Shown: piece by piece, positions 1 through 5,252 of the stretch
How positions within the stretch are numbered: the first letter of the stretch is position 1
Layout of the letters: the number at the start of each line of letters is the position of its first letter
The notes under the pieces: generated by a model
What the model was told of the DNA's origin: nothing
The model's input: the letters and a program-made list of their open reading frames with translations, nothing else
Database searches by the model: none
Position numbers and translations under genes: made by a program
Assembly: GCA_905373705.1 (NCBI GenBank)
Contig: CAJPUA010000094.1
Location: forward strand, 1-5,252
DNA: 5,252 nt
Origin: an uncultured Schwartzia sp.
GTDB taxonomy: Bacteria > Bacillota > Negativicutes > Selenomonadales > Selenomonadaceae
Reading direction: 5' to 3'

Positions 1-49
1 GTTTTTTTTAGCGGCGCTGATGTACGTTTCCATGGGGCATACGACGCTG
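1..49 (+). repeat. Inverted repeat arm A inside copA, at the window edge
   Basis: Bases 1-49 match the reverse complement of 235-283 at 47 of 49 positions. The two differences are C here for T in the reverse-complemented partner, at positions 15 and 45. Similarity stops abruptly at position 50, and the left limit is unknown because the window ends. Read on the minus strand this arm encodes the atypical CopA residues 173-188. Arm B encodes the family-typical MYVSMGH helix, so arm B is probably the original and this arm the copy. It may be an assembly or amplification fold-back at a contig end, or a real local inverted duplication. Confidence 0.9.
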
Positions 50-564
50 TAAAGGAAGGCCGCCCCCGACCCCAGCGCCACTAAAGTATCCATATTCGGC
101 GCTCCGGCAAGAAGGCTTCTTCCGCCGCTAAGGAAGAACTGCTGATTGATCACCATGACGATCGCCGCCAGCAAAAGCTCCAAAAGAACCGTCGTCAATG
201 GATTGCCGGCGAAAAAATCCGGCAGCGGCCAGCCCAGCATCGTATGCCCCATGGAAACGTACATCAGCACCGCTAAAAAAAACAGCGAAGCGATGAGCCG
301 CCGTTTTAGGAGCGGCGTTTCCTTATCTGCCAGCAGGTCCTCCGTCACGCCCCCTTCCGTCGCTGCGCCTTTTTCTGCTGCTCCGTAGCCCGCCGCCTCA
401 ACGGCGGCGATGACGGCGGCGGGGGATGCGTCACCCTCGACACCCATGGAATTGGTGAGCAGGCTGACCGCGCAGGACGACACGCCCGGCGTTTTCGCCA
501 CCGCCTTCTCTACCCGGGCGACACAAGCCGCGCAGCTCATGCCGGTGACCGTATATTGTTTCAT
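1..564 (-). CDS. copA: Copper-translocating P1B-type ATPase CopA, N-terminal 188 residues (partial)
   Basis: Inner-membrane pump that exports Cu(I) from the cytoplasm using ATP. Only the N-terminal part is here; the catalytic DKTGT, CPC and ATP-binding regions lie beyond the left edge. Visible: one HMA domain (about residues 1-65) with the metal-binding motif GMSCAAC (Cys11, Cys14) and the GY pair near residue 59. A linker follows, then the first membrane segments: TM1 about 90-110 containing MYVSMGHTM, followed by WPLP; a second about 123-140; then PNMDTLVALGSGAAFLYS (156-173), a signature of CopA-type pumps. The ATG overlaps the stop codon of the upstream HMA gene (ATGA, 561-564), indicating translational coupling in the csoR operon. 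Odd: after residue about 173 the expected hydrophobic helix is replaced by CPMETYISAAKKN, encoded by an inverted copy of the TM1 coding DNA, so the last 16 residues may not be genuine. The family call is secure. Confidence 0.95.
   Translation of the reverse strand, partial: MKQYTVTGMSCAACVARVEKAVAKTPGVSSCAVSLLTNSMGVEGDASPAAVIAAVEAAGYGAAEKGAATEGGVTEDLLADKETPLLKRRLIASLFFLAVLMYVSMGHTMLGWPLPDFFAGNPLTTVLLELLLAAIVMVINQQFFLSGGRSLLAGAPNMDTLVALGSGAAFLYSVVCPMETYISAAKKN
235..283 (-). repeat. Inverted repeat arm B, TM1 region of copA (probable original copy)
   Basis: Partner of the arm at 1-49, separated from it by 185 bases. On the minus strand it encodes CopA residues of about 95-111, including MYVSMGH, which fits CopA-type pumps of this lineage. 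Confidence 0.9.
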
Positions 565-926
565 GCTGTAACACCTTCAATTTCCGTTACCACATAACCG
601 CTGCCTTGCAGCGCACCGCGAATTTCCTCATCAGCCACGATACGGCTCATCGATACTACCGCCTGCTGCTGCACCAAATCTGCCTCCGCTGCCGCGCCGT
701 CGATCGTCTCCAGCAAAACCTCGACCCGCCGCTGACATTGTGCGCAGTGCATGCCCCGCAGATGAACAATCTTCGTCCCGATCTTCACGCCTTTCAACTT
801 CTTGCGCGGCGGCAAAAGCTCATTGTCATCACAGCAGCCGCTTTCCCCGCGCAAGTGGCGGATCACCGCCCGCAGCGCCAACGCGCCAAGCGCTGTAAAA
901 ACAGCGGTGATGATTATCCTCGACAT
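561..926 (-). CDS. Membrane-anchored heavy-metal-associated (HMA) domain protein, CopZ-like
   Basis: Predicted 121-residue protein with one N-terminal transmembrane helix (about residues 3-22, IIITAVFTALGALALRAVI), a basic stretch, a vicinal Cys pair in ESGCCDD (Cys31, Cys32), a basic PPRKK linker and a C-terminal HMA ferredoxin-like domain (about 50-117). The metal-binding loop is GMHCAQC (Cys61, Cys64), and the family-typical GY lies near residue 110. HMA domains of this type bind Cu(I) and hand it to CopA. By the positive-inside rule the HMA domain should face the cytoplasm. Unlike classical soluble CopZ (about 70 residues), this one is tethered. The start follows a GGGGG-rich Shine-Dalgarno at 936-940. 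It lies 67 bp downstream of csoR and overlaps copA by 4 bp, so it probably loads the pump or guards the membrane copper pool. Function is inferred from domain and operon. The name CopZ is avoided because the architecture differs. Confidence 0.88.
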   Translation of the reverse strand: MSRIIITAVFTALGALALRAVIRHLRGESGCCDDNELLPPRKKLKGVKIGTKIVHLRGMHCAQCQRRVEVLLETIDGAAAEADLVQQQAVVSMSRIVADEEIRGALQGSGYVVTEIEGVTA

Positions 927-993
927 AGTATATACCCCCGAAAATTCATTTTATTCAGCTCTGGGGTGAAACCTACTCGCTCACGCATTCCTT

Positions 994-1308
994 TTATTTC
1001 ATCAGCTTTTGCAGGAGAACAACCAATTCGTCTACCGTCTCGTCCTTCCCGGCGCGGAGATCCGTCGCCACGCAGCTTCGGATATGGCTGTCCAAAAGCT
1101 CCCGGTTAAAGGCCTGAATCGCCGCCGTGGCCGCCGCCGACTGCACCAGAATATCAGGACAGTAGGCGCTCTTTTCCACCATCTTCCGGATGCCGCGGAT
1201 CTGCCCTTCGATGCGGTTCAGCCGATGCACGAGGCTTTTATACTCCGCTTCCGGCCGCATTTTTGTTCTCTGGCGGCACCCACAGCCGCCCGCTTTTTGC
1301 TCATCCAT
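994..1308 (-). CDS. csoR: Copper-sensing transcriptional repressor CsoR (DUF156 family)
   Basis: Predicted 104-residue all-helical repressor that releases DNA when it binds Cu(I). The diagnostic features are present: HRLNRIEGQIRGIRKMVE (residues 28-45), then the C-H-C ligand set Cys50 (in AYCPD), His75 and Cys79 (in SHIRSC). The ligand spacing of 25 and 4 is the same as in characterised CsoR proteins. The Cys-His-Cys set argues for copper rather than the nickel (RcnR) or formaldehyde (FrmR) branches. An N-terminal tail adds a Cys-Gly-Cys (9-11) that is not part of the core. The ATG at 1308 is preferred over the internal Met17 because AGGTG (1316-1320) lies 7 nt before it. It is the first gene of the copper operon and probably autoregulated through the operator at 1362-1378. 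No convincing terminator is seen in the 67-bp gap to the next gene, so co-transcription is likely. Confidence 0.96.
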   Translation of the reverse strand: MDEQKAGGCGCRQRTKMRPEAEYKSLVHRLNRIEGQIRGIRKMVEKSAYCPDILVQSAAATAAIQAFNRELLDSHIRSCVATDLRAGKDETVDELVVLLQKLMK

Positions 1309-1356
1309 TCCCTTTCACCTGTTTCTGTGAAACCTCTTCTACTTTTTTGCCTCTTC

Positions 1357-1386
1357 ATCATATACCCCATCAGGGTATTTTGTCAA
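1357..1386 (-). promoter_or_regulatory. Sigma70-type promoter of the csoR-HMA-copA operon
   Basis: On the minus strand, a perfect -35 TTGACA (1381-1386) is followed after 18 bp by a -10 TATGAT (1357-1362), five of six to consensus. The expected transcript start is near 1350, giving a leader of about 42 nt before the csoR ATG. The CsoR-like operator lies in the spacer, so repressor binding would block RNA polymerase. Confidence 0.85.
1362..1378 (-). promoter_or_regulatory. Probable CsoR operator
   Basis: Perfect 6-bp arms ATACCC (1362-1367) and GGGTAT (1373-1378) flank a 5-bp centre, CATCA. The core TACCC-N5-GGGTA has the same layout as the CsoR site reported upstream of Bacillus subtilis copZA. 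Its position between -35 and -10 of the csoR promoter, overlapping the -10 by one base, fits copper-relieved repression. Confidence 0.82.
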
Positions 1387-1447
1387 GAAAGACAGCGAAT
1401 AAACAAAAGAATCGTTCAAATATATGCGCAAAAACAGGGCTAAAGGC

Positions 1448-1476
1448 TTGCTTGACGGTATTGTAGGACGTATGGT
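1448..1476 (+). promoter_or_regulatory. Weak candidate promoter for the TonB-receptor operon
   Basis: TTGCTT (1448-1453), a 17-bp spacer and TATGGT (1471-1476) form the best rightward match I can see, with 7 of 12 consensus positions. An overlapping alternative is TTGACG (1452-1457) with TAGGGT (1476-1481) at 18 bp. Either would start transcription just before the palindrome at 1489-1514. The match is poor, so an activator or a different sigma factor is possible. Confidence 0.3.
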
Positions 1477-1488
1477 AGGGTTAATGCA

Positions 1489-1514
1489 AATGAATTTTTC
1501 GTGAAAATTTCATT
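1489..1514. promoter_or_regulatory. 26-bp near-perfect palindrome, candidate operator of the receptor operon
   Basis: Arms AATGAATTTTTC (1489-1500) and GAAAATTTCATT (1503-1514) are inverted repeats with one mismatch (1495/1508) around a GT centre. It ends 31 bp before the receptor ATG, just downstream of the candidate promoter. The AT-rich arms and TGA/TCA ends loosely recall Fur-family or NikR-like operators but match no consensus I know exactly. It could also act as an RNA hairpin in the leader. That the palindrome is there is certain; its role as an operator is inferred. Confidence 0.6.
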
Positions 1515-1530
1515 ACATCGCAATGAAGCA

Positions 1531-1538
1531 AGGGGGAG
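1531..1538 (+). promoter_or_regulatory. Ribosome binding site that sets the receptor start at 1546
   Basis: AGGGGGAG lies 7 nt upstream of the ATG at 1546. The upstream in-frame GTG at 1501 sits inside the palindrome, has no comparable site, and would put a polar tail before the signal peptide. The ATG is therefore the likely start. Confidence 0.85.
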
Positions 1539-1545
1539 CAATACA

Positions 1546-3519
1546 ATGCGTTTGTTCAAGTTCTGGCGGCAAAAGGAGCAGCGCTTGGGGAAAAGCCGCG
1601 GCCGGGCCGTCTTGATGCTCATGGCGGGGATCTTTGCCCTGCCGACTGCGGGGTATGGTGCTGCCGAAGCGCAGGAAGCGGCGGAAATTGAAACCTTTGA
1701 CTTGGATGAGATCATCGTCACCGCGACGAAAACGGAGCAAAAGGAAAGAAACACCAACGCCAGCATGGCCGTCATCACCGCTGAAACGATTGCGGATCGC
1801 CATTTTTCCACCGTCGGGCAGGCGCTCAATACCATTGCCGGGGTCAGCGTCCGCAACAAGGGCCTTACCGGCGGGGCTTTTGCGGATAACACGATTTATA
1901 TCAACGGTTCGGATAATGTGGTTCTCTTAGTGGACGGCATGCGGCTGAATCAGAATGGAAATACGAACGAGCTCTTTTCCACGGCCACGCTCATCGATAT
2001 GGACAATATCGAACGCATTGAGGTTTTGCGCGGTCCTGCCGCGACGCTGTATGGTTCCGACGCAGAAGGCGGCGTCATCAACATCATCACGAAGAAGAAA
2101 AAGAAGAATGGGCAGACGGCGAAGATCGGCGCACAGGGCGGCAATTTTTCCCAGTATGCCTATAAGGTCGTGCATCAGGGCCGAGAGGACGGCTATTTTT
2201 GGAACGTCGACGCCATGAAGCAGCATACCGGCGATTTTCGCGAGGGCAACGGGCGGAGGATTCCCGAGGCGACCGATTCGGAAAATGTCAGCTTCACCGT
2301 CGGCAAGGATTTCGGCGATAAAGGCATCCTCAGCCTTTCCGGCAGCTATTTTCATTCCGACAGCCACCGGGTGAACTTAAACGATGCGGGGGGCAATCCC
2401 AACGCCGATCTTTTTAGGCTTCCGCAGCGCCTGGGACGGCGGTATCAGCGTAAATTCAGCTTGGATTGGACGTATCGGTTCAATGATCGTGTATCCAATA
2501 CCTTTAAGGTTCTCCAGAACAACAACGATATCCGAAACGATTATCTGGGAACCAATACCGCGAAGGGGATTTATTACATCAAGACCACGGACATCAACGA
2601 TTATCTTTCTTGGCAGATCAATGACGCGCATCACCTTCTTTTGGGCTACGAATATACGAAGGACAGCTTGGACTATATGTATTATTCCAATCAAAACTAC
2701 AGCGGCATTGATTTTACGAATCATGCGCTATACGCGCAGTGGCGATGGGACGTGACGCCGCAGGTGAATTTCACTGCCGGGATTCGCCACGACAACAATT
2801 CGGAATTTGGCGGCCATAATTCCAAGAGCTATTCTTTGGGGTACACCCCCACGGACACCACGAATGTGTATCTGAATTTCAATGAATTTTTCATTGCGCC
2901 GCGGGTGGTGCAAATCTACAGTACGCGCTGGGGGAACCGCAATCTCCGTCCGGAATACGGTCATACTTGGGAGCTGGGGGCGGACCACGCCTTCAGTAAG
3001 GACACGACGCTGAAGATGAGCTTCTTTCGGCGGCTGGCCCACAATCGGATCGGGCTGCGCCGAAATCGCTACACGAACTTTAATAACGAGGACGCCTGGG
3101 GCGCCAACATGGAGCTTTCGCATCGCTTTTCTGACCGCCTGCGGACGAGTGTCGGATACAGCTACATGTACATCAAGGCACAGGACAACGCCAATGCGAA
3201 CCGAAACGGGTATGTGCCGCGGTCGGAGTGGAAGCTTAGCGCCGATTACGCCATAGATAAGTGGCAGATCGGTGTGACGGGGCGCGGGACTATCCGCCGC
3301 GATGGCCGACTGGCGAATAAGGTAGATAAGAAGGCCACGACCTTTTGGGTCTGGGACGCGAATATCAATTACCGCCCCACAAAGCAGATCAACTTATTCC
3401 TGCAAGTGGGGAATCTTTTCAATCAGGACTACACGGAGCGGGTGTATGAATTGGATCCGAATTTCTGGATCGCCTCGCCGGGGAGGAGCTTCCTCGTCGG
3501 CATGGAGTATACATTTTAG
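1546..3519 (+). CDS. TonB-dependent outer-membrane receptor (BtuB/CirA-like), cargo unknown
   Basis: Predicted 657-residue outer-membrane gated channel that uses TonB-ExbB-ExbD energy to import a scarce ligand. In order: a signal peptide with basic start and hydrophobic core (about 21-36), cleaved near residue 39-42; the TonB box region DEIIVTAT (54-61); a plug domain (about 64-182) with LVDGMRLN (128-135) and the signature IERIEVLRGPAATLYG (155-170) followed by EGGVINIIT; a run of five lysines (183-187); then a beta barrel with alternating aromatic strands, the motif NRNLRPE typical of the family, and a terminal strand SFLVGMEYTF ending in Phe. Size is normal for vitamin B12 or siderophore-type receptors. 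No Cys is seen in the protein. It is the first gene of a probable operon, with 30 bp to the DUF4198 gene. The substrate cannot be assigned: the DUF4198 neighbour favours nickel/cobalt or a metal chelate, and the copper operon next door makes a copper chelate possible. Confidence 0.93.
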   Translation: MRLFKFWRQKEQRLGKSRGRAVLMLMAGIFALPTAGYGAAEAQEAAEIETFDLDEIIVTATKTEQKERNTNASMAVITAETIADRHFSTVGQALNTIAGVSVRNKGLTGGAFADNTIYINGSDNVVLLVDGMRLNQNGNTNELFSTATLIDMDNIERIEVLRGPAATLYGSDAEGGVINIITKKKKKNGQTAKIGAQGGNFSQYAYKVVHQGREDGYFWNVDAMKQHTGDFREGNGRRIPEATDSENVSFTVGKDFGDKGILSLSGSYFHSDSHRVNLNDAGGNPNADLFRLPQRLGRRYQRKFSLDWTYRFNDRVSNTFKVLQNNNDIRNDYLGTNTAKGIYYIKTTDINDYLSWQINDAHHLLLGYEYTKDSLDYMYYSNQNYSGIDFTNHALYAQWRWDVTPQVNFTAGIRHDNNSEFGGHNSKSYSLGYTPTDTTNVYLNFNEFFIAPRVVQIYSTRWGNRNLRPEYGHTWELGADHAFSKDTTLKMSFFRRLAHNRIGLRRNRYTNFNNEDAWGANMELSHRFSDRLRTSVGYSYMYIKAQDNANANRNGYVPRSEWKLSADYAIDKWQIGVTGRGTIRRDGRLANKVDKKATTFWVWDANINYRPTKQINLFLQVGNLFNQDYTERVYELDPNFWIASPGRSFLVGMEYTF

Positions 3520-3549
3520 AGGGAACGACAAGAAGGGAGTTATCACATC

Positions 3550-4389
3550 ATGACGAAGCATCTGTTTTTCCGTGCGTTTGGGCGCATCGCTGCTGCGGCG
3601 GCGGTTTCTTTGGGGGCGCTGTTCTATCCGGGGGCGGCCGATGCGCATGCCCTCTGGATCAACATGACGGACTATCATCCCGCCTTTGACGCGGAAAAGG
3701 CGCTGGCCAAGACGAAGCTGTACATGGGATGGGGGCATCATTTCCCGGTGGACGGGTACGTTTCCGAGAAAGACTTTGACCGCATCTGGCTCACGTCGCC
3801 CGACGGCGCGGAGACGGACGTCAAGCTGGAAACGACGGGATTCGCGGCCAGCGAGCTAAAGCTCACGGAGGAAGGCCTCTATCTCTTAGGGGTGACGCGC
3901 CACGCTTCCTATAATACGAAGTATCGCGACGAGAACGGCGAGAGCCATTTGGTCAAGCAGGATATGACCGGGCTTTCCAACGTTTTTTCGAGTACCTATT
4001 CCCAGCAGTTTGCCAAGACGCTCTTTTGCGTAGGCAATGAGAGGACAGGGTCGTTTGATCGCCCCTTGGGGCATACGTTGGAGATCGTCCCCCTCGTCAA
4101 TCCCTACACCTTGGCGAATAACACCGGCGGCGATCTGCCCGTGCGCGTACTCTTTGCGGGCGAACCGGCGCCCCATGTGAAGCTCTACGCGAAATACGAA
4201 GGGTTTTCCCAGACGGATGAATCCGCCTGCGTCGCCATGACGGATAAGAACGGCGTAGCGCATCTTCGCATCACCCACTGGGGGCCGTGGATCGTCAAGA
4301 CCGGCATGACCATGGAGCCGCGGGGCAATTTAGCGGGGCGGGTCATGGCGGAGAGCTATTACGCGTCGCTGACATTCTTAGTCCCCTGA
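3550..4389 (+). CDS. Secreted DUF4198-family protein, putative periplasmic metal-uptake component
   Basis: Predicted 279-residue exported protein. The signal peptide (residues 1-32) has a hydrophobic core AAAAAVSLGALF and an ADA cleavage site. Cleavage there leaves His33 as the mature N terminus in HALWINM. The HxLW start and the GWGHHFPVDGY motif (60-70) are typical of DUF4198 (PF10670). The C-terminal half has an Ig-like beta domain: DLPVRVLFAGEPAPHVKLYA, then DKNGVAHLRITHWGPWIV. DUF4198 proteins often sit with nickel/cobalt transporters or TonB receptors and the family was once annotated as nickel uptake, but the biochemical role is not settled. Potential metal ligands are His33, His63, His64 and His43. 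The Shine-Dalgarno AAGGGAG (3533-3539) supports the start. The gene lies directly behind the receptor and is probably co-transcribed, consistent with a periplasmic ligand-receiving protein. Family confidence is high; metal specificity is inference. Confidence 0.85.
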   Translation: MTKHLFFRAFGRIAAAAAVSLGALFYPGAADAHALWINMTDYHPAFDAEKALAKTKLYMGWGHHFPVDGYVSEKDFDRIWLTSPDGAETDVKLETTGFAASELKLTEEGLYLLGVTRHASYNTKYRDENGESHLVKQDMTGLSNVFSSTYSQQFAKTLFCVGNERTGSFDRPLGHTLEIVPLVNPYTLANNTGGDLPVRVLFAGEPAPHVKLYAKYEGFSQTDESACVAMTDKNGVAHLRITHWGPWIVKTGMTMEPRGNLAGRVMAESYYASLTFLVP

Positions 4390-4417
4390 CGGGAGGCGGG
4401 CGGGAACGGCACGCTGA

Positions 4418-4446
4418 GGGAAGCGCTCTATGGATCGGCGCTTTCC
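4418..4446 (+). other. Intergenic hairpin between the DUF4198 gene and the next gene
   Basis: GGGAAGCGC (4418-4426) can pair with GCGCTTTCC (4438-4446): nine pairs including one G-U, with an 11-nt loop. No T-run follows, so it does not look like an intrinsic terminator. It may reduce downstream expression or mark an mRNA processing point. It sits in a 105-bp gap (4390-4494) in which I see no other feature except the ribosome binding site GGAGG at 4483-4487. Confidence 0.4.
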
Positions 4447-4494
4447 GCTTGCTTCACCGATGCAGAGTGGATGCACCCTGATGGAGGCGTTTCC

Positions 4495-5252
4495 ATGACA
4501 AGCGTTTTTTCGATCCGCCGGGCAGCGGGGCTGTTTTTTGCCGCAGCGCTTTCGCTTTGGCTGATGGCGGCGCATGGTGCGGCCCAAGCCCTGCCGCCTT
4601 CGGCCTTGGAGGCATCGGGGGGATCTTTTTTGCGCTTTTCGCTGGCGGATCCCGTCGATCACCGGGATGGATCGGCGACGGCGGACTTTCTCCTCTTGGA
4701 TGGGGATCGTCCCGTTTCGGCGGCGGAGATAGACGTCTCAGCCGCCCTTTGCCTCTGCCGCGTCGGCGAGGAGTGCCATGTGCTTTCCCTCCCCCTTGCG
4801 GCGCGAGACGGCAATGCCGTGTTTCGCCTCGTCCTTCCCCGCGCCGCTTCGTGCAACATCATCGTCAAACTGCGCTATCGGGGCGCGTGCTACGTCGTGC
4901 AGACGCTGCGGCGGATCTACGCGCGGGGACGCGATCCGGCGGATTGGGGCGAAGCGGCGGAGCTACCGGCGGCGGTGCCGCACGTTGAGGCGGCGGAGGA
5001 AAACTACAATTTTCGCACCGGGCAGCCCATGGCCTTCACCTTTCGGCAGGGCAGCAGCCCCGCGACCGTCGCCGTGTACGATAAAGAGCGCCGCCTTTTG
5101 GAGACGCTGACGGTGCGGGACGGTTTCTCCTACGAGGTGACGCCGCTGCCCCCGCTTAACGTGCCGGGGCGCGGAAGCCGGGAGGATGTGTTTTTCGCCG
5201 CGCGGTTGGCGGAGGGCGGCGAGCCGCTCCATCTTTTCGCACAGGTCGGCGT
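4495..5252 (+). CDS. Exported Cys-containing protein of unknown function (partial, C terminus missing)
   Basis: Open frame of 252 codons without a stop, continuing past the right edge. The start ATG has GGAGG (4483-4487) 7 nt upstream; an in-frame ATG at 4471 has only a poor site. Residues 1-32 form a signal peptide (RR, then GLFFAAALSLWLMAAHGAAQA, so a signal ending near Ala32). The mature part starts with a beta-rich stretch (about 45-145) holding a Cys-rich patch: Cys86-Leu-Cys88, Cys94-His95, then Cys120 and Cys132. After an acidic-Pro linker (about 146-170) comes a second beta-rich segment starting at FRTGQPMAFTF. Its TGQP...V.VYD pattern loosely resembles the Ig-like half of the DUF4198 protein upstream. 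I do not recognise the family. The location suggests a periplasmic or surface partner of the receptor and DUF4198 protein; the Cys/His patch could bind metal or form disulfides. Base composition is markedly more GC-rich than in the receptor gene. Confidence 0.8.
   Translation, partial: MTSVFSIRRAAGLFFAAALSLWLMAAHGAAQALPPSALEASGGSFLRFSLADPVDHRDGSATADFLLLDGDRPVSAAEIDVSAALCLCRVGEECHVLSLPLAARDGNAVFRLVLPRAASCNIIVKLRYRGACYVVQTLRRIYARGRDPADWGEAAELPAAVPHVEAAEENYNFRTGQPMAFTFRQGSSPATVAVYDKERRLLETLTVRDGFSYEVTPLPPLNVPGRGSREDVFFAARLAEGGEPLHLFAQVG

Noticed and set aside
931..940. TATACCCCCG as a second CsoR site between csoR and the HMA gene
   Set aside because: Only a half-site is present, without a matching second arm at the right distance; the G-run is better explained as the ribosome binding site.
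606..1109. Plus-strand open frames of 167 and 144 codons over the copper operon (606-1109, 1009-1443)
   Set aside because: They are antisense to csoR and the HMA gene, have no recognisable domains, and the minus-strand genes are unmistakable.
1313..1332. TTTCAC / GTGAAA inverted repeat in the csoR leader as a riboregulator
   Set aside because: The stem is only 6 bp with an 8-nt loop; it overlaps the ribosome binding site but is too weak to claim a function.
1501..1545. GTG at 1501 as the receptor start (15 extra residues)
   Set aside because: It lies inside the palindrome and lacks a good ribosome binding site, while the ATG at 1546 has AGGGGGAG 7 nt upstream and gives a normal signal peptide.
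1927..3123. Minus-strand open frames inside the receptor gene
   Set aside because: They are antisense to a complete TonB receptor and show no domain motifs.
4557..4988. 143-codon plus-strand open frame in another frame of the third gene
   Set aside because: Low-complexity Gly/Arg-rich product typical of GC-rich shadow frames; the frame from 4495 has a ribosome binding site and signal peptide.
1..5252. tRNA, rRNA, CRISPR array, insertion sequence or riboswitch
   Set aside because: I saw no repeat-spacer pattern, transposase motifs, tRNA-like cloverleaf or recognisable cobalamin or NiCo riboswitch core. The leader before the receptor is too short for a cobalamin riboswitch.

Overview
The window reads as a chromosomal segment of a diderm Firmicute (Negativicutes; something like Selenomonas or Megasphaera). 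This is inferred, not proven. It pairs a Firmicutes-style CsoR copper regulator and strong purine-rich Shine-Dalgarno sites with a TonB-dependent outer-membrane receptor, which needs an outer membrane. GC content is moderate to high and rises towards the right end.

Left part (1-1308, minus strand): a copper-handling operon read in the order csoR, a small membrane-anchored HMA-domain protein, and copA (P-type copper ATPase, cut by the window edge). The HMA gene and copA overlap by 4 bp (ATGA). csoR has a near-consensus promoter (TTGACA, 18-bp spacer, TATGAT). A TACCC-N5-GGGTA palindrome, the architecture of known CsoR operators, sits in the spacer and touches the -10. Copper should relieve CsoR repression of its own operon.

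Middle (1309-1545): a 237-bp divergent control region holding the csoR promoter/operator, a weak candidate rightward promoter, and a 26-bp near-perfect palindrome about 30 bp before the receptor start.

Right part (1546-5252, plus strand): a gene cluster encoding a 657-residue TonB-dependent receptor, a secreted DUF4198-family protein whose mature N terminus is predicted to be histidine, and a third exported protein with a Cys-rich patch, which I do not recognise and which runs off the window. The likely scheme is uptake of a metal or metal complex: the receptor carries cargo across the outer membrane and the two periplasmic proteins receive it. DUF4198 has been linked to nickel/cobalt uptake, but the cargo cannot be read from this sequence. 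Efflux of copper on one side and TonB-dependent import on the other share one intergenic region.

The first 49 bases are a 47/49 inverted copy of positions 235-283, both inside copA. The copy replaces what should be a hydrophobic part of CopA, so the extreme left end may be a fold-back assembly artefact.
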